Below are positions 50,397 to 59,473 of a stretch of DNA of 64,000 nucleotides, in pieces. The notes under the pieces are model-generated. The model made no database searches. It worked only from the letters and a program-made list of their open reading frames with translations, and had not been told where the DNA came from. Made by a program: the position numbers and the translations under genes. How positions within the stretch are numbered: the first letter of the stretch is position 1; each line of letters begins with the position of its first letter. The stretch comes from UBA7657 sp049652985 (GTDB taxonomy: Bacteria; Pseudomonadota; Alphaproteobacteria; Micavibrionales; Micavibrionaceae): positions 1-64,000 of the forward strand of contig JBASFK010000006.1 in assembly GCA_049652985.1 (NCBI GenBank). Direction: 5' to 3'.

Positions 50397-51292
50397 GCGA
50401 GGCTGTACCACGTCGAGCGTGCCTGCCCGTAACGCTTCAGATAGCCGCCCTCCACCAGTTCGCTGAGCCGCAGTTTTACCGTCGAGCGCCGCCCGCGCGT
50501 CAATTTGATGATCTGGTGTATTTGCAGGCGCTGGCTGTCCTCGAACAGTTTCATGATACGCCCGGAAAGCGTCGGCAGATGCGTCAGAGCCTTTTCCTTA
50601 TCATTGATGCGCTGCTCCAGCGCTTCCTTTTGCTTGCGCAGCACGATGAAAAAGCAGCGCAGCCACAGGCTCCAGTCGGGCTTGCCCTGTTCAAGCGATT
50701 CCTGGTTGTGCCGCAGCGCGCGGAAAATCGCGCCGCCCTCGTCGCTCATGATCTTGTCGAGCGGTAGATACGGCGCGTAGCTGTACCCCGATTTCAGCAT
50801 CAGCAGGAGCACGAAAAAACGCGCGGTTTTCATGTTGCCCTCATCGAAGGGGCTGATCTGCAAAAACACCGCCGTAAACGCGGCGATCGAAATCAGAGGG
50901 TGCTGCTCGCCCTCTTCCATCGTTTTGTTGAGCCACGTCACAAGTTTCGTCAGCAGTTTTTCGACCTGCTCCGGCGCGGCGGTTTCGATTTCGCCCGCAA
51001 CACCAGAACCATTCATGATTTCCAGCGGTTTAGTGCCGGATTTGTAAGGGCTGACGCCACGTCCGCCGGTCTGCAGGCCATGCAGGATGCGGATGATGTC
51101 GACCGTGATCGCCTGGTCTTTCAGCGGGCCAAGGACCTGCTTGAAATTATTGCCATGGCCTGCGACGTCGCCCAGTAAATTCAGGCCGGTCGTGTGTTTA
51201 TCAAGGGCGTTCCACAGCCCCTTGAATTCGTCGACCTCACAGGCGCTGAGCAGCGTTTCCGGCGTAATCCTGATCTCGTCCATTCCAAGCAT
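50393..51292 (-). CDS. Fic-fold protein lacking the catalytic histidine
   Basis: 299 aa. The helical Fic core is recognisable, but its motif reads ISPFDEGNMKTARF (about 146-159) against the consensus HPFxDGNGRxxR. The catalytic His is Ser147 and the nucleotide-loop Gly-Arg is Met-Lys, so AMPylation is unlikely. The C-terminal 55 residues (IHQIIKLTRGRRSTVKLRLSELVEGGYLKRYG) form a winged helix, as in Fic-wHTH proteins. It may act as a DNA-binding regulator. Its neighbours are a pilin-like gene and argS. Confidence 0.75.
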   Translation of the reverse strand: MLGMDEIRITPETLLSACEVDEFKGLWNALDKHTTGLNLLGDVAGHGNNFKQVLGPLKDQAITVDIIRILHGLQTGGRGVSPYKSGTKPLEIMNGSGVAGEIETAAPEQVEKLLTKLVTWLNKTMEEGEQHPLISIAAFTAVFLQISPFDEGNMKTARFFVLLLMLKSGYSYAPYLPLDKIMSDEGGAIFRALRHNQESLEQGKPDWSLWLRCFFIVLRKQKEALEQRINDKEKALTHLPTLSGRIMKLFEDSQRLQIHQIIKLTRGRRSTVKLRLSELVEGGYLKRYGQARSTWYSLA

Positions 51293-51340
51293 TGGCCGAT
51301 AATAGCCAAAACCGAATCACTTTCAAGACTTGACAGGAAT

Positions 51341-53092
51341 TTACATTTTTTCAGGGATTTGAATGCCTAAAAGGCCCAAAATCAGCGCCAATTGGCTGAA
51401 TGTCAGGGCACAAAGCGCGAGGCGGCTGGCGCGCAGGTCCTGATCCGGCTCGGAAATGATATGGCAGGAGCCATAAAAGGAGCTGAATTCCTGCGCCAGC
51501 CTGAACGCGTAATCGCACAGGACATGCGGCGTGTAATCCCGCAAGGAGGCCGCGAAATAATCCGGCAACTCCGTCAGCAGCAGCGCGAGCTTGCGGTCAA
51601 CATCCTGAATGATGAATTCAGCGCTGGATGTTTTCTCCGCGCCCGCTTTTTTCAACAGCGATTTGATACGCACGGCCTGGTACAAAAGATACGGACCAGT
51701 CTTGCCTTCGAAAGCCGTCATGCGGTCGAGATCGAAAACGTAATCGGCGACCCGGTTATTCTGAAGATCGGCGAATTTAATGGCGGCGATGGCAACCTTG
51801 TTTGCAATCTCCGCGTTCTGCTCCAGCCCTGCTTCCGCCAGCCGCGCCTGTGCTTTTTCAACGCCCATCCGGATCAGCTCTTCCAGCTTCATGATGCCGC
51901 CCGCGCGGGTTTTGAAGGGCTTACCGTCCGTGCCGTTCATGGTGCCGAAACCGGCATGGGTGAGCTCTACATGAGGGGGAGCGATAGGCAAAAAGCCGGC
52001 TGCCTCTTTACGTGCAGCACGAAAAACTTGTTCAAAATGCAGCGACTGGCGTTGATCAACCACGTAAATGATTTTTAAAGGGTTTAATTCTTCAACACGT
52101 TCCGCAATGGTTGCCAAATCTGTTGTACCATACATAACAGCGCCGTCACGTTTATAGAGGATCAAAGGCGGGAATTCTTTTTTGTCGTCACCCTTCGCAA
52201 CATCGACAACCAACGCACCGTCATTTTCGTGGGCGATAGTCACCTTACGAAGTTCCTCCACCATCGGCGCGATCCGGTCATGCACGCTGGACTCGCCTTT
52301 CCAGAGGTCGAAATGCACATCCAGCGCCTCGAAATTCGTTTTCACCGATTTAATTGAAACATCGACGAAATGCTGCCACAGCGCACGGTAGCCGGGGCGC
52401 CCATTTTGCAATTCAACCGTTGCGAGGCGCGCACGCTCGGCACGCTCTTCATTATCTTTGCACGCAGCAGACGCGGCCGGGTAAATTTCCTCTAAATCCT
52501 CGAGCGTAACCGGGCTTTCTTTCGGGTAAGGCCCTTGGGAATTTTTCTCGAAATACGGCCAGCCGGGATTGCGGATTTCCAGCTCGGAAATAATCTGGCC
52601 CATCTGCGTGCCCCAGTCGCCGAGATGCACATCGCCAATCGCCTTGTACCCGGCGAAATTGCAAATGCGTTTCAGCGTGTCGCCGATGATCGAACTGCGC
52701 AGGTGCCCGACATGCATCGGCTTCGCCACGTTCGGCCCGCCGTAATCGAGGACGATGGTCGCGGGTTTTACTTTGCCGATACCCATCCGCTCATCCAGCC
52801 CCGCAAGATGCGCGGCCAGGAATTCGTCCGTGACGTTCAGGTTGATGAAGCCGGGGCCCGCGATTTCGATTTTTGAAAATTCCTTCCGGCCTTTCAGCGC
52901 TTCGGCCACGGCTGTGGCGATCTCCCGGGGGTTCTTCCCCGCCGCCTTGGCCACCGTCAGCGCGCCATTGCACTGGAACTGGGCGAGGTCGGGACGGTCG
53001 GAGACGCGCACCAGCCCGAATTCGGCCCCCAGCCCCTGCGCGGCGAAAATTTCGCCCGTAATGCCCGATAATTTCTGCGCCAGCGATGCCAT
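51341..53092 (-). CDS. argS: Arginyl-tRNA synthetase
   Basis: 583 aa, normal length. Charges tRNA-Arg. N-terminal additional domain (about 1-110), class I HIGH motif as HVGH in GGPNVAKPMHVGHLRSS, catalytic core through LILYKRDGAVMYGTTDLATI, a KMSK-equivalent in DGKPFKTRAGG, and the anticodon-binding DALR domain ending LALILGLLGIQIPEKM. Stands alone between the Fic gene and gyrB. Confidence 0.95.
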   Translation of the reverse strand: MASLAQKLSGITGEIFAAQGLGAEFGLVRVSDRPDLAQFQCNGALTVAKAAGKNPREIATAVAEALKGRKEFSKIEIAGPGFINLNVTDEFLAAHLAGLDERMGIGKVKPATIVLDYGGPNVAKPMHVGHLRSSIIGDTLKRICNFAGYKAIGDVHLGDWGTQMGQIISELEIRNPGWPYFEKNSQGPYPKESPVTLEDLEEIYPAASAACKDNEERAERARLATVELQNGRPGYRALWQHFVDVSIKSVKTNFEALDVHFDLWKGESSVHDRIAPMVEELRKVTIAHENDGALVVDVAKGDDKKEFPPLILYKRDGAVMYGTTDLATIAERVEELNPLKIIYVVDQRQSLHFEQVFRAARKEAAGFLPIAPPHVELTHAGFGTMNGTDGKPFKTRAGGIMKLEELIRMGVEKAQARLAEAGLEQNAEIANKVAIAAIKFADLQNNRVADYVFDLDRMTAFEGKTGPYLLYQAVRIKSLLKKAGAEKTSSAEFIIQDVDRKLALLLTELPDYFAASLRDYTPHVLCDYAFRLAQEFSSFYGSCHIISEPDQDLRASRLALCALTFSQLALILGLLGIQIPEKM

Positions 53093-53113
53093 GAATTCTT
53101 ATCAGTTCGTTTG

Positions 53114-53152
53114 CCCCTTTCGGGGAGGGGGTGGGTATCCCCCTTTGTTTTT
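53114..53152 (+). terminator. Terminator-like hairpins oriented rightwards
   Basis: CCCC-TTTC-GGGG (53114-53125), then GGGGG (53127-53131) with CCCCC (53139-53143), followed by TTTGTTTTT. This has the form of an intrinsic terminator for plus-strand transcripts, yet the genes on both sides (argS and gyrB) run leftwards. It could stop antisense transcription. Confidence 0.45.
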
Positions 53153-53271
53153 ACTGCCTTTTTTATTAGTTCGTTCGTCAAGGCCTGCGCCCCGCGGAAC
53201 AGTTTTCCGCTTTTATCGTGCGGAATGCAATATTAGGATTAAAATCCTATTACGTCAAGGGAATAGTTGAC

Positions 53272-55749
53272 CTAAACATCCAGGTTCGAAACCTTCAGCG
53301 CATTGTCCTGGATGAATTCGCGGCGGGGCTCGACCACGTCGCCCATCAGCGTCGAGAAGATGTCGGCGGCTTTCTGGGCATCGTCGATCCGCACCTTGAG
53401 CAGCGTCCGCACGTTTGGGTCCAGCGTGGTTTCCCAGAGCTGCTCCGGGTTCATTTCGCCGAGACCCTTGTAGCGCTGGATGGCAAGGCCTTTACGCGCA
53501 TATTCCAGCACGCCGTCATACAGCGCAGAGGGACCGTTGGCTTTCAGCAGGACTTTGTCGCCGTCCTTAAGCTCGATGGGACCGGTGAAAACATCCTGCA
53601 GCCATTCAAGCGCGTCATGCAGGCGGCGCGCATCGGCCGAACGCAGGCGATCAGATGTCAGGCGGGTGCGCTCCTTGACGCCGCGCATGGTGCGCTCGAA
53701 AACATATCCGCCGGCGGATTTGAAATCACCCTTCCAGGTTTTTTCGTTCTTGCCGGCAATGTTGTTGAGGCGCTCGGCCACTTTCGCAGCGTAGCCCACA
53801 CCAAGATCATCGTTTTCAAAAATCTTTTCATCGAATGCACCGGCGATAACGGCCTGCTCGACGATACGGCGGTTGCCGGATTTCTGCGTGAGCGAATTGA
53901 TGGAACTGCGGATTTTACGTGCGTTCTGCAATATGTCGCGGAAATCGTTGCCCTTGCGCACAGCGCCGCGGCTGTCGATGACGACAAGATCGTTGATCGC
54001 GGCGTCGATGAGGTAATCCTCCAGCCCGCGCTCGTCTTTCAGATAGGTTTCGCCGCCGCTGCCGCGCTTGACCTTGAAGAGTGGCGGCTGCGCGATATAG
54101 AGATAACCGCGCTCGATGAGGCTCGGCATATGGCGGAAGAAGAAGGTCAGCAACAAGGTGCGGATGTGCGATCCGTCGACGTCGGCATCGGTCATGACGA
54201 TAATTTTGTGATAACGGATTTTTTCGATATCGAATTCATCCGGCCCGATCGAGGTGCCGAGCGCGGTGATCAGCGTGCCGACCTGCTCTGACGAGATCAT
54301 GCGGTCGAAACGCGCGCGCTCGACATTGAGGATTTTACCGCGCAGCGGCAGGATGGCCTGGTTATAGCGCGAACGCGCCTGCTTGGCCGAGCCGCCCGCC
54401 GAGTCTCCCTCGACGATGAAGAGTTCGGAATCCGCCGGGTCTTTCGACTGGCAGTCCGCCAGCTTGCCGGGCAGCGAGGAAATGTCCATCACGCCCTTGC
54501 GGCGGGTCAGGTCGCGCGCCTTGCGGGCGGCCTCGCGGGCGAGCGCGGCCTCGACGATTTTGCCGACGATGATCTTGCCCTCGGCCGGGTGTTCTTCGAG
54601 CCAGATGCCGAAATGCTCGGCAATCGAGCCCTCAACAACGGGACGAACTTCGGAGGAAACCAGCTTGTCTTTTGTCTGCGACGAGAATTTCGGGTCGGGC
54701 ACTTTCACCGACAGCACGCAGGTCAGGCCTTCGCGCATATCCTCGCCCGAGAGCTTGATTTTTTCCTTCTTCAGAAAACCCTTTTCATCGGCGTATTTAG
54801 TGATGACGCGTGTGAGCGCGCCGCGGAAACCGGCAAGGTGCGTACCGCCGTCGCGCTGCGGGATATTGTTGGTGAAGCAGAGCATTGTTTCATGATACGC
54901 ATCCGTCCATTCCATCGCGCATTCGACGGTAATATCGGTATTTTCCGCCTTGATCGAGATCGGCTTGATCAGCGGTTTTTTCGCGCGGTCGAGCCATTCA
55001 ACGAAACTCTGGATGCCGCCCTCATAATGCAAATGGACGACCTTCTGCTCGTCCTTGTTCTCGCTGCGGAAGTCCGAGAGATAGATATTGACGCCGGAAT
55101 TCAGGAACGCGAGCTCGCGCAGGCGATCCTCCAGCGTTGAAAAATCGAAATCGGTCTTGGTGAAGGTTTCGGTGGATGGCAGGAACGTCACCTCGGTGCC
55201 ATTACGCTCGTCTTTATCGAGATTGCGCGTGGGAGCCAGCGGCGCTTCCGGGTCGCCGTTCTTGAAGCGCATGGCCCATTCCTTGCCCTGGCGCTTGATT
55301 TTAAGGTCGAGGCGAACGGAAAGCGCATTGACGACGGACACGCCGACGCCGTGCAGGCCGCCGGAGACTTTATAGGAGTTCTGGTCGAACTTACCGCCCG
55401 CATGGAGCTGCGTCATAATGACTTCGGCGGCGGAAACTTTTTCTTCCGTGTGTAGGTCGACAGGAATGCCGCGTCCGTTGTCGCGTACCGTCACCGATCC
55501 CTCGGCATTCAGCAAAACGTCGATCTGGTCACAGTGCCCGGCGAGGCTTTCGTCGATCGCGTTGTCGACGACCTCATACACCATGTGGTGCAGGCCTGAG
55601 CCGTCATCGGTATCGCCGATATACATCCCCGGGCGCTTGCGCACCGCGTCGAGACCTTTCAGAACCTTGATGGAATCGGCGCCGTATTCGTTGGCCGCGC
55701 TCGATATCTTTTCCTGCGGCGTCATTTTTTTTGCACTCATTTCAGCCAT
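53272..55749 (-). CDS. gyrB: DNA gyrase subunit B
   Basis: 825 aa. ATPase subunit of DNA gyrase. GHKL ATP site (VYEVVDNAIDESLAGHCD; DNGRGIPVD; GGLHGVGVSVVNAL), transducer, TOPRIM motif EGDSAGGSAKQARSR and DADVDGSHIRTLLLTFFFRHM, and the C-terminal QRYKGLGEMNPEQLWETT. Length and motifs fit GyrB rather than ParE. Part of a dnaN-recF-gyrB neighbourhood, though hisC and a kinase lie between recF and gyrB. Confidence 0.97.
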   Translation of the reverse strand: MAEMSAKKMTPQEKISSAANEYGADSIKVLKGLDAVRKRPGMYIGDTDDGSGLHHMVYEVVDNAIDESLAGHCDQIDVLLNAEGSVTVRDNGRGIPVDLHTEEKVSAAEVIMTQLHAGGKFDQNSYKVSGGLHGVGVSVVNALSVRLDLKIKRQGKEWAMRFKNGDPEAPLAPTRNLDKDERNGTEVTFLPSTETFTKTDFDFSTLEDRLRELAFLNSGVNIYLSDFRSENKDEQKVVHLHYEGGIQSFVEWLDRAKKPLIKPISIKAENTDITVECAMEWTDAYHETMLCFTNNIPQRDGGTHLAGFRGALTRVITKYADEKGFLKKEKIKLSGEDMREGLTCVLSVKVPDPKFSSQTKDKLVSSEVRPVVEGSIAEHFGIWLEEHPAEGKIIVGKIVEAALAREAARKARDLTRRKGVMDISSLPGKLADCQSKDPADSELFIVEGDSAGGSAKQARSRYNQAILPLRGKILNVERARFDRMISSEQVGTLITALGTSIGPDEFDIEKIRYHKIIVMTDADVDGSHIRTLLLTFFFRHMPSLIERGYLYIAQPPLFKVKRGSGGETYLKDERGLEDYLIDAAINDLVVIDSRGAVRKGNDFRDILQNARKIRSSINSLTQKSGNRRIVEQAVIAGAFDEKIFENDDLGVGYAAKVAERLNNIAGKNEKTWKGDFKSAGGYVFERTMRGVKERTRLTSDRLRSADARRLHDALEWLQDVFTGPIELKDGDKVLLKANGPSALYDGVLEYARKGLAIQRYKGLGEMNPEQLWETTLDPNVRTLLKVRIDDAQKAADIFSTLMGDVVEPRREFIQDNALKVSNLDV

Positions 55750-55910
55750 AATCGGTGTATCTGTGGGGTTGAAATTATCTGTTTTACTGATTGATTTTAC
55801 TGGTTTTTCAGTATGATTTTTTATAGCATGGCGGCTGCCCGAACAACAGTAAAAACGCGCATTTTTTGCACAATTTTTATGTGCATAACTTATTGAAAAG
55901 GCTGGATAAA

Positions 55911-57011
55911 ATGAACCCGTTTTTGATGAAGAACATTCGTCCGCATTATATCGATTTGCAGGCCTACATTTCAGCCGGAACCGAGGCGAAAAAGAGCGAA
56001 TCCCGCATCTTCCTGAACGCCAACGAAAACCCGTTCGAGCTCCCCGGCCTCCAGAAATTCAACCGCTACCCCGAGCAGCAGCCGCAGAAATTGCTAGAAG
56101 GTTACGCGCAGCTTTACGGCGTAAAGCCGGACAACGTGGTGATGACGCGCGGCGCCGACGAAGCGATTGTCCTGTTAACCCGCATATTCGTTGAGCCGCG
56201 CCAGGATAAAATCCTGATCGCGCCGCCGACCTTCGGTATATACATTGTGAACGCGCAGGCGATGCCTGCGGCGCACGTGATCAAGGTGCCGCTGCTGAAA
56301 AAGAACGGCACGTTTGAACTCGATACCGACGGCATTATCGCGGCTGCAAAAAAAGATAAGCCGAAACTGGTTTATCTCTGCTCACCCAACAACCCGACGG
56401 CGACGCCGTTCTCACACACCGAAATTCTGAAGATCATCCACGCGCTGAAGGACACCAGCATTGTCATTCTCGATGAAACCTATGCGGAATTCTCGAAGCA
56501 GGGCAGCCTGACCGGCGAACTGCCCAACCATGCGAACCTGATTATCCTGCGCACCCTTTCGAAATCCTACGCGCTGGCGGGCCAGCGCATGGGCTGCTTC
56601 CTCTCGGGCGACGAGGATTTCATCCGCTTCGTGCGCAGCAAATGCCTCGATATTTACCCGATTCCCCTGGGGCCGCTCAACGCGGCGTTGCATGTCATGG
56701 ACCCGCTCATCCAGAAAATCGCACGGGAAAATATCAGGAAGCTTCTGGCCGAAAAAGATTATTTAGCTGAAGGCTTTAGCAAGAGCCCACTCGTGCGCCA
56801 TATTTTCCCTTCCGACGCGAATTTCTTCCTCGCGGAAATGACGGACGCGGCAGGATTTTATAAATATTGCTGGGACAACGACATTATCCTGCGCGATTTC
56901 TCGACCAAGAAGCTTACAGAAAATTGTATCCGCATCTCCACCGGTACGCGCGAGCAGAATGATAAACTGCTTAAGCTGCTTGAGCAGTACGCAGCTAAAA
57001 AAGCGGCATGA
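55911..57011 (+). CDS. hisC: Histidinol-phosphate aminotransferase
   Basis: 366 aa from the ATG at 55911. PLP-dependent fold type I enzyme: SPNNPTATPFSH, VILDETYAEFS, and the PLP lysine in RTLSKSYALAGQRMG; ends in CIRISTGTREQNDKLL. It makes histidinol phosphate in histidine synthesis and may also act on aromatic amino acids. An upstream frame start at 55866 has no ribosome-binding site. It overlaps the next gene by ATGA. Confidence 0.9.
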   Translation: MNPFLMKNIRPHYIDLQAYISAGTEAKKSESRIFLNANENPFELPGLQKFNRYPEQQPQKLLEGYAQLYGVKPDNVVMTRGADEAIVLLTRIFVEPRQDKILIAPPTFGIYIVNAQAMPAAHVIKVPLLKKNGTFELDTDGIIAAAKKDKPKLVYLCSPNNPTATPFSHTEILKIIHALKDTSIVILDETYAEFSKQGSLTGELPNHANLIILRTLSKSYALAGQRMGCFLSGDEDFIRFVRSKCLDIYPIPLGPLNAALHVMDPLIQKIARENIRKLLAEKDYLAEGFSKSPLVRHIFPSDANFFLAEMTDAAGFYKYCWDNDIILRDFSTKKLTENCIRISTGTREQNDKLLKLLEQYAAKKAA

Positions 57012-57580
57012 AAAACACAATTATATATCTTCTGGGTTTTCCCGGGACGGGCAAATACACAATTGCCAGCGAGATTTGCAAACGGGCGGATTTCAAACTG
57101 GTCGATAATCACCTCATTAACAACCCGCTCTTTACGCTGATTGAAAATGACGGGAAAACCATTCTGCCACCGCGTATATGGGATAATATCGGGCGCGTTT
57201 GGGAAGCCGTCATGGATACGATAATCCACATATCGCCTTCGCATTACAGTTTCGTTCTTACAAATGCTCTTACGGAACAGGGAGGAAATGACAGGACGTG
57301 GTTCGAGCGCGTGAAATCCGCCGCCGAACAGAAAAAGGCGGTTTTCGTGTCAGTACGCCTGAGCTGTTCGGTCGAGGAGATGGAAAAGCGCATTGTCCAG
57401 CCCGAACGCAAAACGCGCATGAAGGAAATAAATCCGGAATCGCCAAGACGGAATGCGGAAAACTATACAGTTCTAACCGTCGATGATCCTAATGTATTGA
57501 ATCTTGATGTCACGAACCTTACGCCCGGAGAAGCAGCCGCCGCGATTTTAAATCACGTAAAAAGCTGCGCATCACGATAA
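57008..57580 (+). CDS. P-loop nucleotide kinase-like protein
   Basis: 190 aa. The N-terminal Walker A is LLGFPGTGKYTIAS (GxxGTGKYT, with Tyr where Ser/Thr is usual before the final Thr). VRLSCSVEEMEKRIVQPERK resembles the lid of small-molecule kinases such as chloramphenicol phosphotransferase or shikimate kinase relatives. The substrate is unknown. Translationally coupled to hisC by a 4-bp overlap. Confidence 0.65.
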   Translation: MKNTIIYLLGFPGTGKYTIASEICKRADFKLVDNHLINNPLFTLIENDGKTILPPRIWDNIGRVWEAVMDTIIHISPSHYSFVLTNALTEQGGNDRTWFERVKSAAEQKKAVFVSVRLSCSVEEMEKRIVQPERKTRMKEINPESPRRNAENYTVLTVDDPNVLNLDVTNLTPGEAAAAILNHVKSCASR

Positions 57581-57590
57581 AACCTGCACC

Positions 57591-57684
57591 GTCATTGCGA
57601 GGAGGCCCCGTTCTTTTGGGGGCCGACGCGGCAATCCGGTTTTCAGCCATTACTTCTGGATTGCTTCGCTGCGCTCGCAATGAC
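57591..57684. repeat. Dispersed palindromic repeat overlapping recF
   Basis: 94 bp with perfect 11-bp terminal inverted repeats GTCATTGCGAG (57591-57601) and CTCGCAATGAC (57674-57684), and inner GCAATCC (57631-57637) with GGATTGC (57658-57664). This is the dispersed palindromic element familiar from several alphaproteobacterial and other genomes. Its right half encodes the recF C-terminus. Confidence 0.85.
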
Positions 57685-58797
57685 AGCGGAAGTAATCGTC
57701 GCATTCTCGACATGGAAAAACTGGCCGGAATCCTGAATCGATTCAAACAGTTTTTCTTCCGTGCCTGTCAGCCACACCTGCCCGCCGAGCGAACCCAGCA
57801 CATCGTAAAGCGCCGCGCGGCGCTCCGGGTCCAGATGCGCCGCGACTTCATCCAGCAATAATATCGGCGGTGCGCCCCGCTCCGCCGCGATCAGGCGGGC
57901 ATGGGCGAGGATGATGCCGATCAACAACGCTTTCTGCTCGCCAGTCGAGCACTGATCGGCCTCCATGTCCTTGGAAGCGTAAATCACGCGCAAATCGCTC
58001 TTGTGCGGGCCGCTGGCCGCGCCGCCCGTGACCGCGTCGCGGTTGCGACTCTCGGTGAGCTGGTATTTGAACATATCTTCCACCTCAAGCGCGGGACTCT
58101 GGCCAAGCAACACTTCCAGCGTTCCCGCGGCATGCAGGCGCGCGGCGGGAAAGGCTTCGTCCCGTTTCCTGTCGGACGCCGATTGCAGGCGCGATACGAA
58201 TTCCAGCCGCGCCGCCGCAATCGCGATCCCGGTTTCCGCCATCTGCGCTTCCAGCGCCTCGAGCCACGTGATGTCGCCGTGCCCGTCGCGCAATAATCTT
58301 GAGCGCTGCGCCATCGCGTTTTCGTAACGGTTCACGCGCCCCGCATGTCCCGGATCGAACGCGAAAATCAGGCGGTCGAGAAATTTGCGCCGGTGCCCAG
58401 CGGAGTCGATGAACAACCGGTCCATCTGCGGCGTCAGCCACACGCAGGAGAGATAATCGGCGAGCGTCGCCTGCGCTTTAACGGTTTCGGAATTGATGCG
58501 CACCACGCGCTTTTCACTCTGCGCATCCAGCCCGGTGCCGATCTGCACGCTGCCGTTTTTATCGGTGACCGTGGAGGAAACCGCCCACGGCGCGCCCGCC
58601 TCACGGCATTGAATTTCAAGGATTTTCGCGCCCCGCAGGCCCCGCCCCGGCGAGAGCAGCGATACGGCCTCCAGCACGTTGGTTTTACCCGCGCCGTTCG
58701 GCCCTGCCAGCACGACGAAGCCCGGCGCGAGACTGTCCAGCCGCGCGTCCGTATAGCAACGGAAATTGTGGAGCTTTAACGAAGAAACATACGCCAT
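57643..58797 (-). CDS. recF: DNA recombination and repair protein RecF
   Basis: 384 aa. SMC-like ATPase acting with RecO and RecR to load RecA at gaps. Walker A AGPNGAGKTNVLEA near the N-terminus, signature STGEQKALLIGI and Walker B PPILLLDEVAAHLD near the C-terminus. The natural end appears to be near FFHVENATI. The last 13 residues (VIASAAKQSRSNG) and stop are encoded by the palindromic repeat at 57591-57684. Confidence 0.94.
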   Translation of the reverse strand: MAYVSSLKLHNFRCYTDARLDSLAPGFVVLAGPNGAGKTNVLEAVSLLSPGRGLRGAKILEIQCREAGAPWAVSSTVTDKNGSVQIGTGLDAQSEKRVVRINSETVKAQATLADYLSCVWLTPQMDRLFIDSAGHRRKFLDRLIFAFDPGHAGRVNRYENAMAQRSRLLRDGHGDITWLEALEAQMAETGIAIAAARLEFVSRLQSASDRKRDEAFPAARLHAAGTLEVLLGQSPALEVEDMFKYQLTESRNRDAVTGGAASGPHKSDLRVIYASKDMEADQCSTGEQKALLIGIILAHARLIAAERGAPPILLLDEVAAHLDPERRAALYDVLGSLGGQVWLTGTEEKLFESIQDSGQFFHVENATITSAVIASAAKQSRSNG

Positions 58798-58844
58798 TTA
58801 AAGATTATATTGGCACTCCGCACGCAATGTACAGAATATAAAAC

Positions 58845-59378
58845 CTAAGCCAGTGCCGGCCCATAAAGCAAAGCAAGCTCTTTAATGCGTTCCTCGTAAC
58901 GTTTTATGGTCGCCTGGTTATCGGCGAAATTGCCTTCAGCAAAAGCGTCATCCACTTGCACCTGCCATAATTTGTTTTTTTCTTGTGCCGCAGGATCATA
59001 TTCCGGATAAAGATTTTTTATTATTTTTGCTACGCTTAAAACATCATCGTTCCATGTCGGAAAAGATTGCGGATTGGCATCGGCTCTTTGCAATGCGAGT
59101 TTTGCGTCTTCGACGGTCTGCGCGTTTTGTCTATAAACATCGATGAAAGGAGCGTCAGAAGAATATTTCTCTATATACTCTATCAGCCTTCCAAGGCTGG
59201 AAGCGCGTTTTGCAAGTTCTTCGGCATCAAAAGCAGAAACGTCAACGCCTAGAGCCGCTTTTTTGGAGCCCACAATGTAATAATTTGGCTGCGCAATCAC
59301 AACGCGCAGACCTTCAGGAAAATTGTAAATCCCCGCGATGCCATCGGGCGGGTTACCAATTATTGATGCTTCCGACAT
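58845..59378 (-). CDS. Hypothetical protein between recF and dnaN
   Basis: 177 aa from the ATG at 59378 (GGAG ribosome-binding site); the frame reaches 59429 without support. No signal peptide or membrane helix. Starts with a small beta-rich part (GIYNFPEGLRVVIAQPNYYIVGSKKA) followed by a helical body (AEELAKRASSLGRLIEYIEKY; NQATIKRYEERIKELALLYG). Not recognised. An unusual insertion between two normally adjacent core genes. Confidence 0.65.
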   Translation of the reverse strand: MSEASIIGNPPDGIAGIYNFPEGLRVVIAQPNYYIVGSKKAALGVDVSAFDAEELAKRASSLGRLIEYIEKYSSDAPFIDVYRQNAQTVEDAKLALQRADANPQSFPTWNDDVLSVAKIIKNLYPEYDPAAQEKNKLWQVQVDDAFAEGNFADNQATIKRYEERIKELALLYGPALA

Positions 59379-59473
59379 AGCAAACTCCATATATGAAAGA
59401 ATGTTTTCTTTTATATATGAAAAGAACAATATGTCAAGTCATGGGGCTGGGTGATATAACCCAAAGAGTATTT

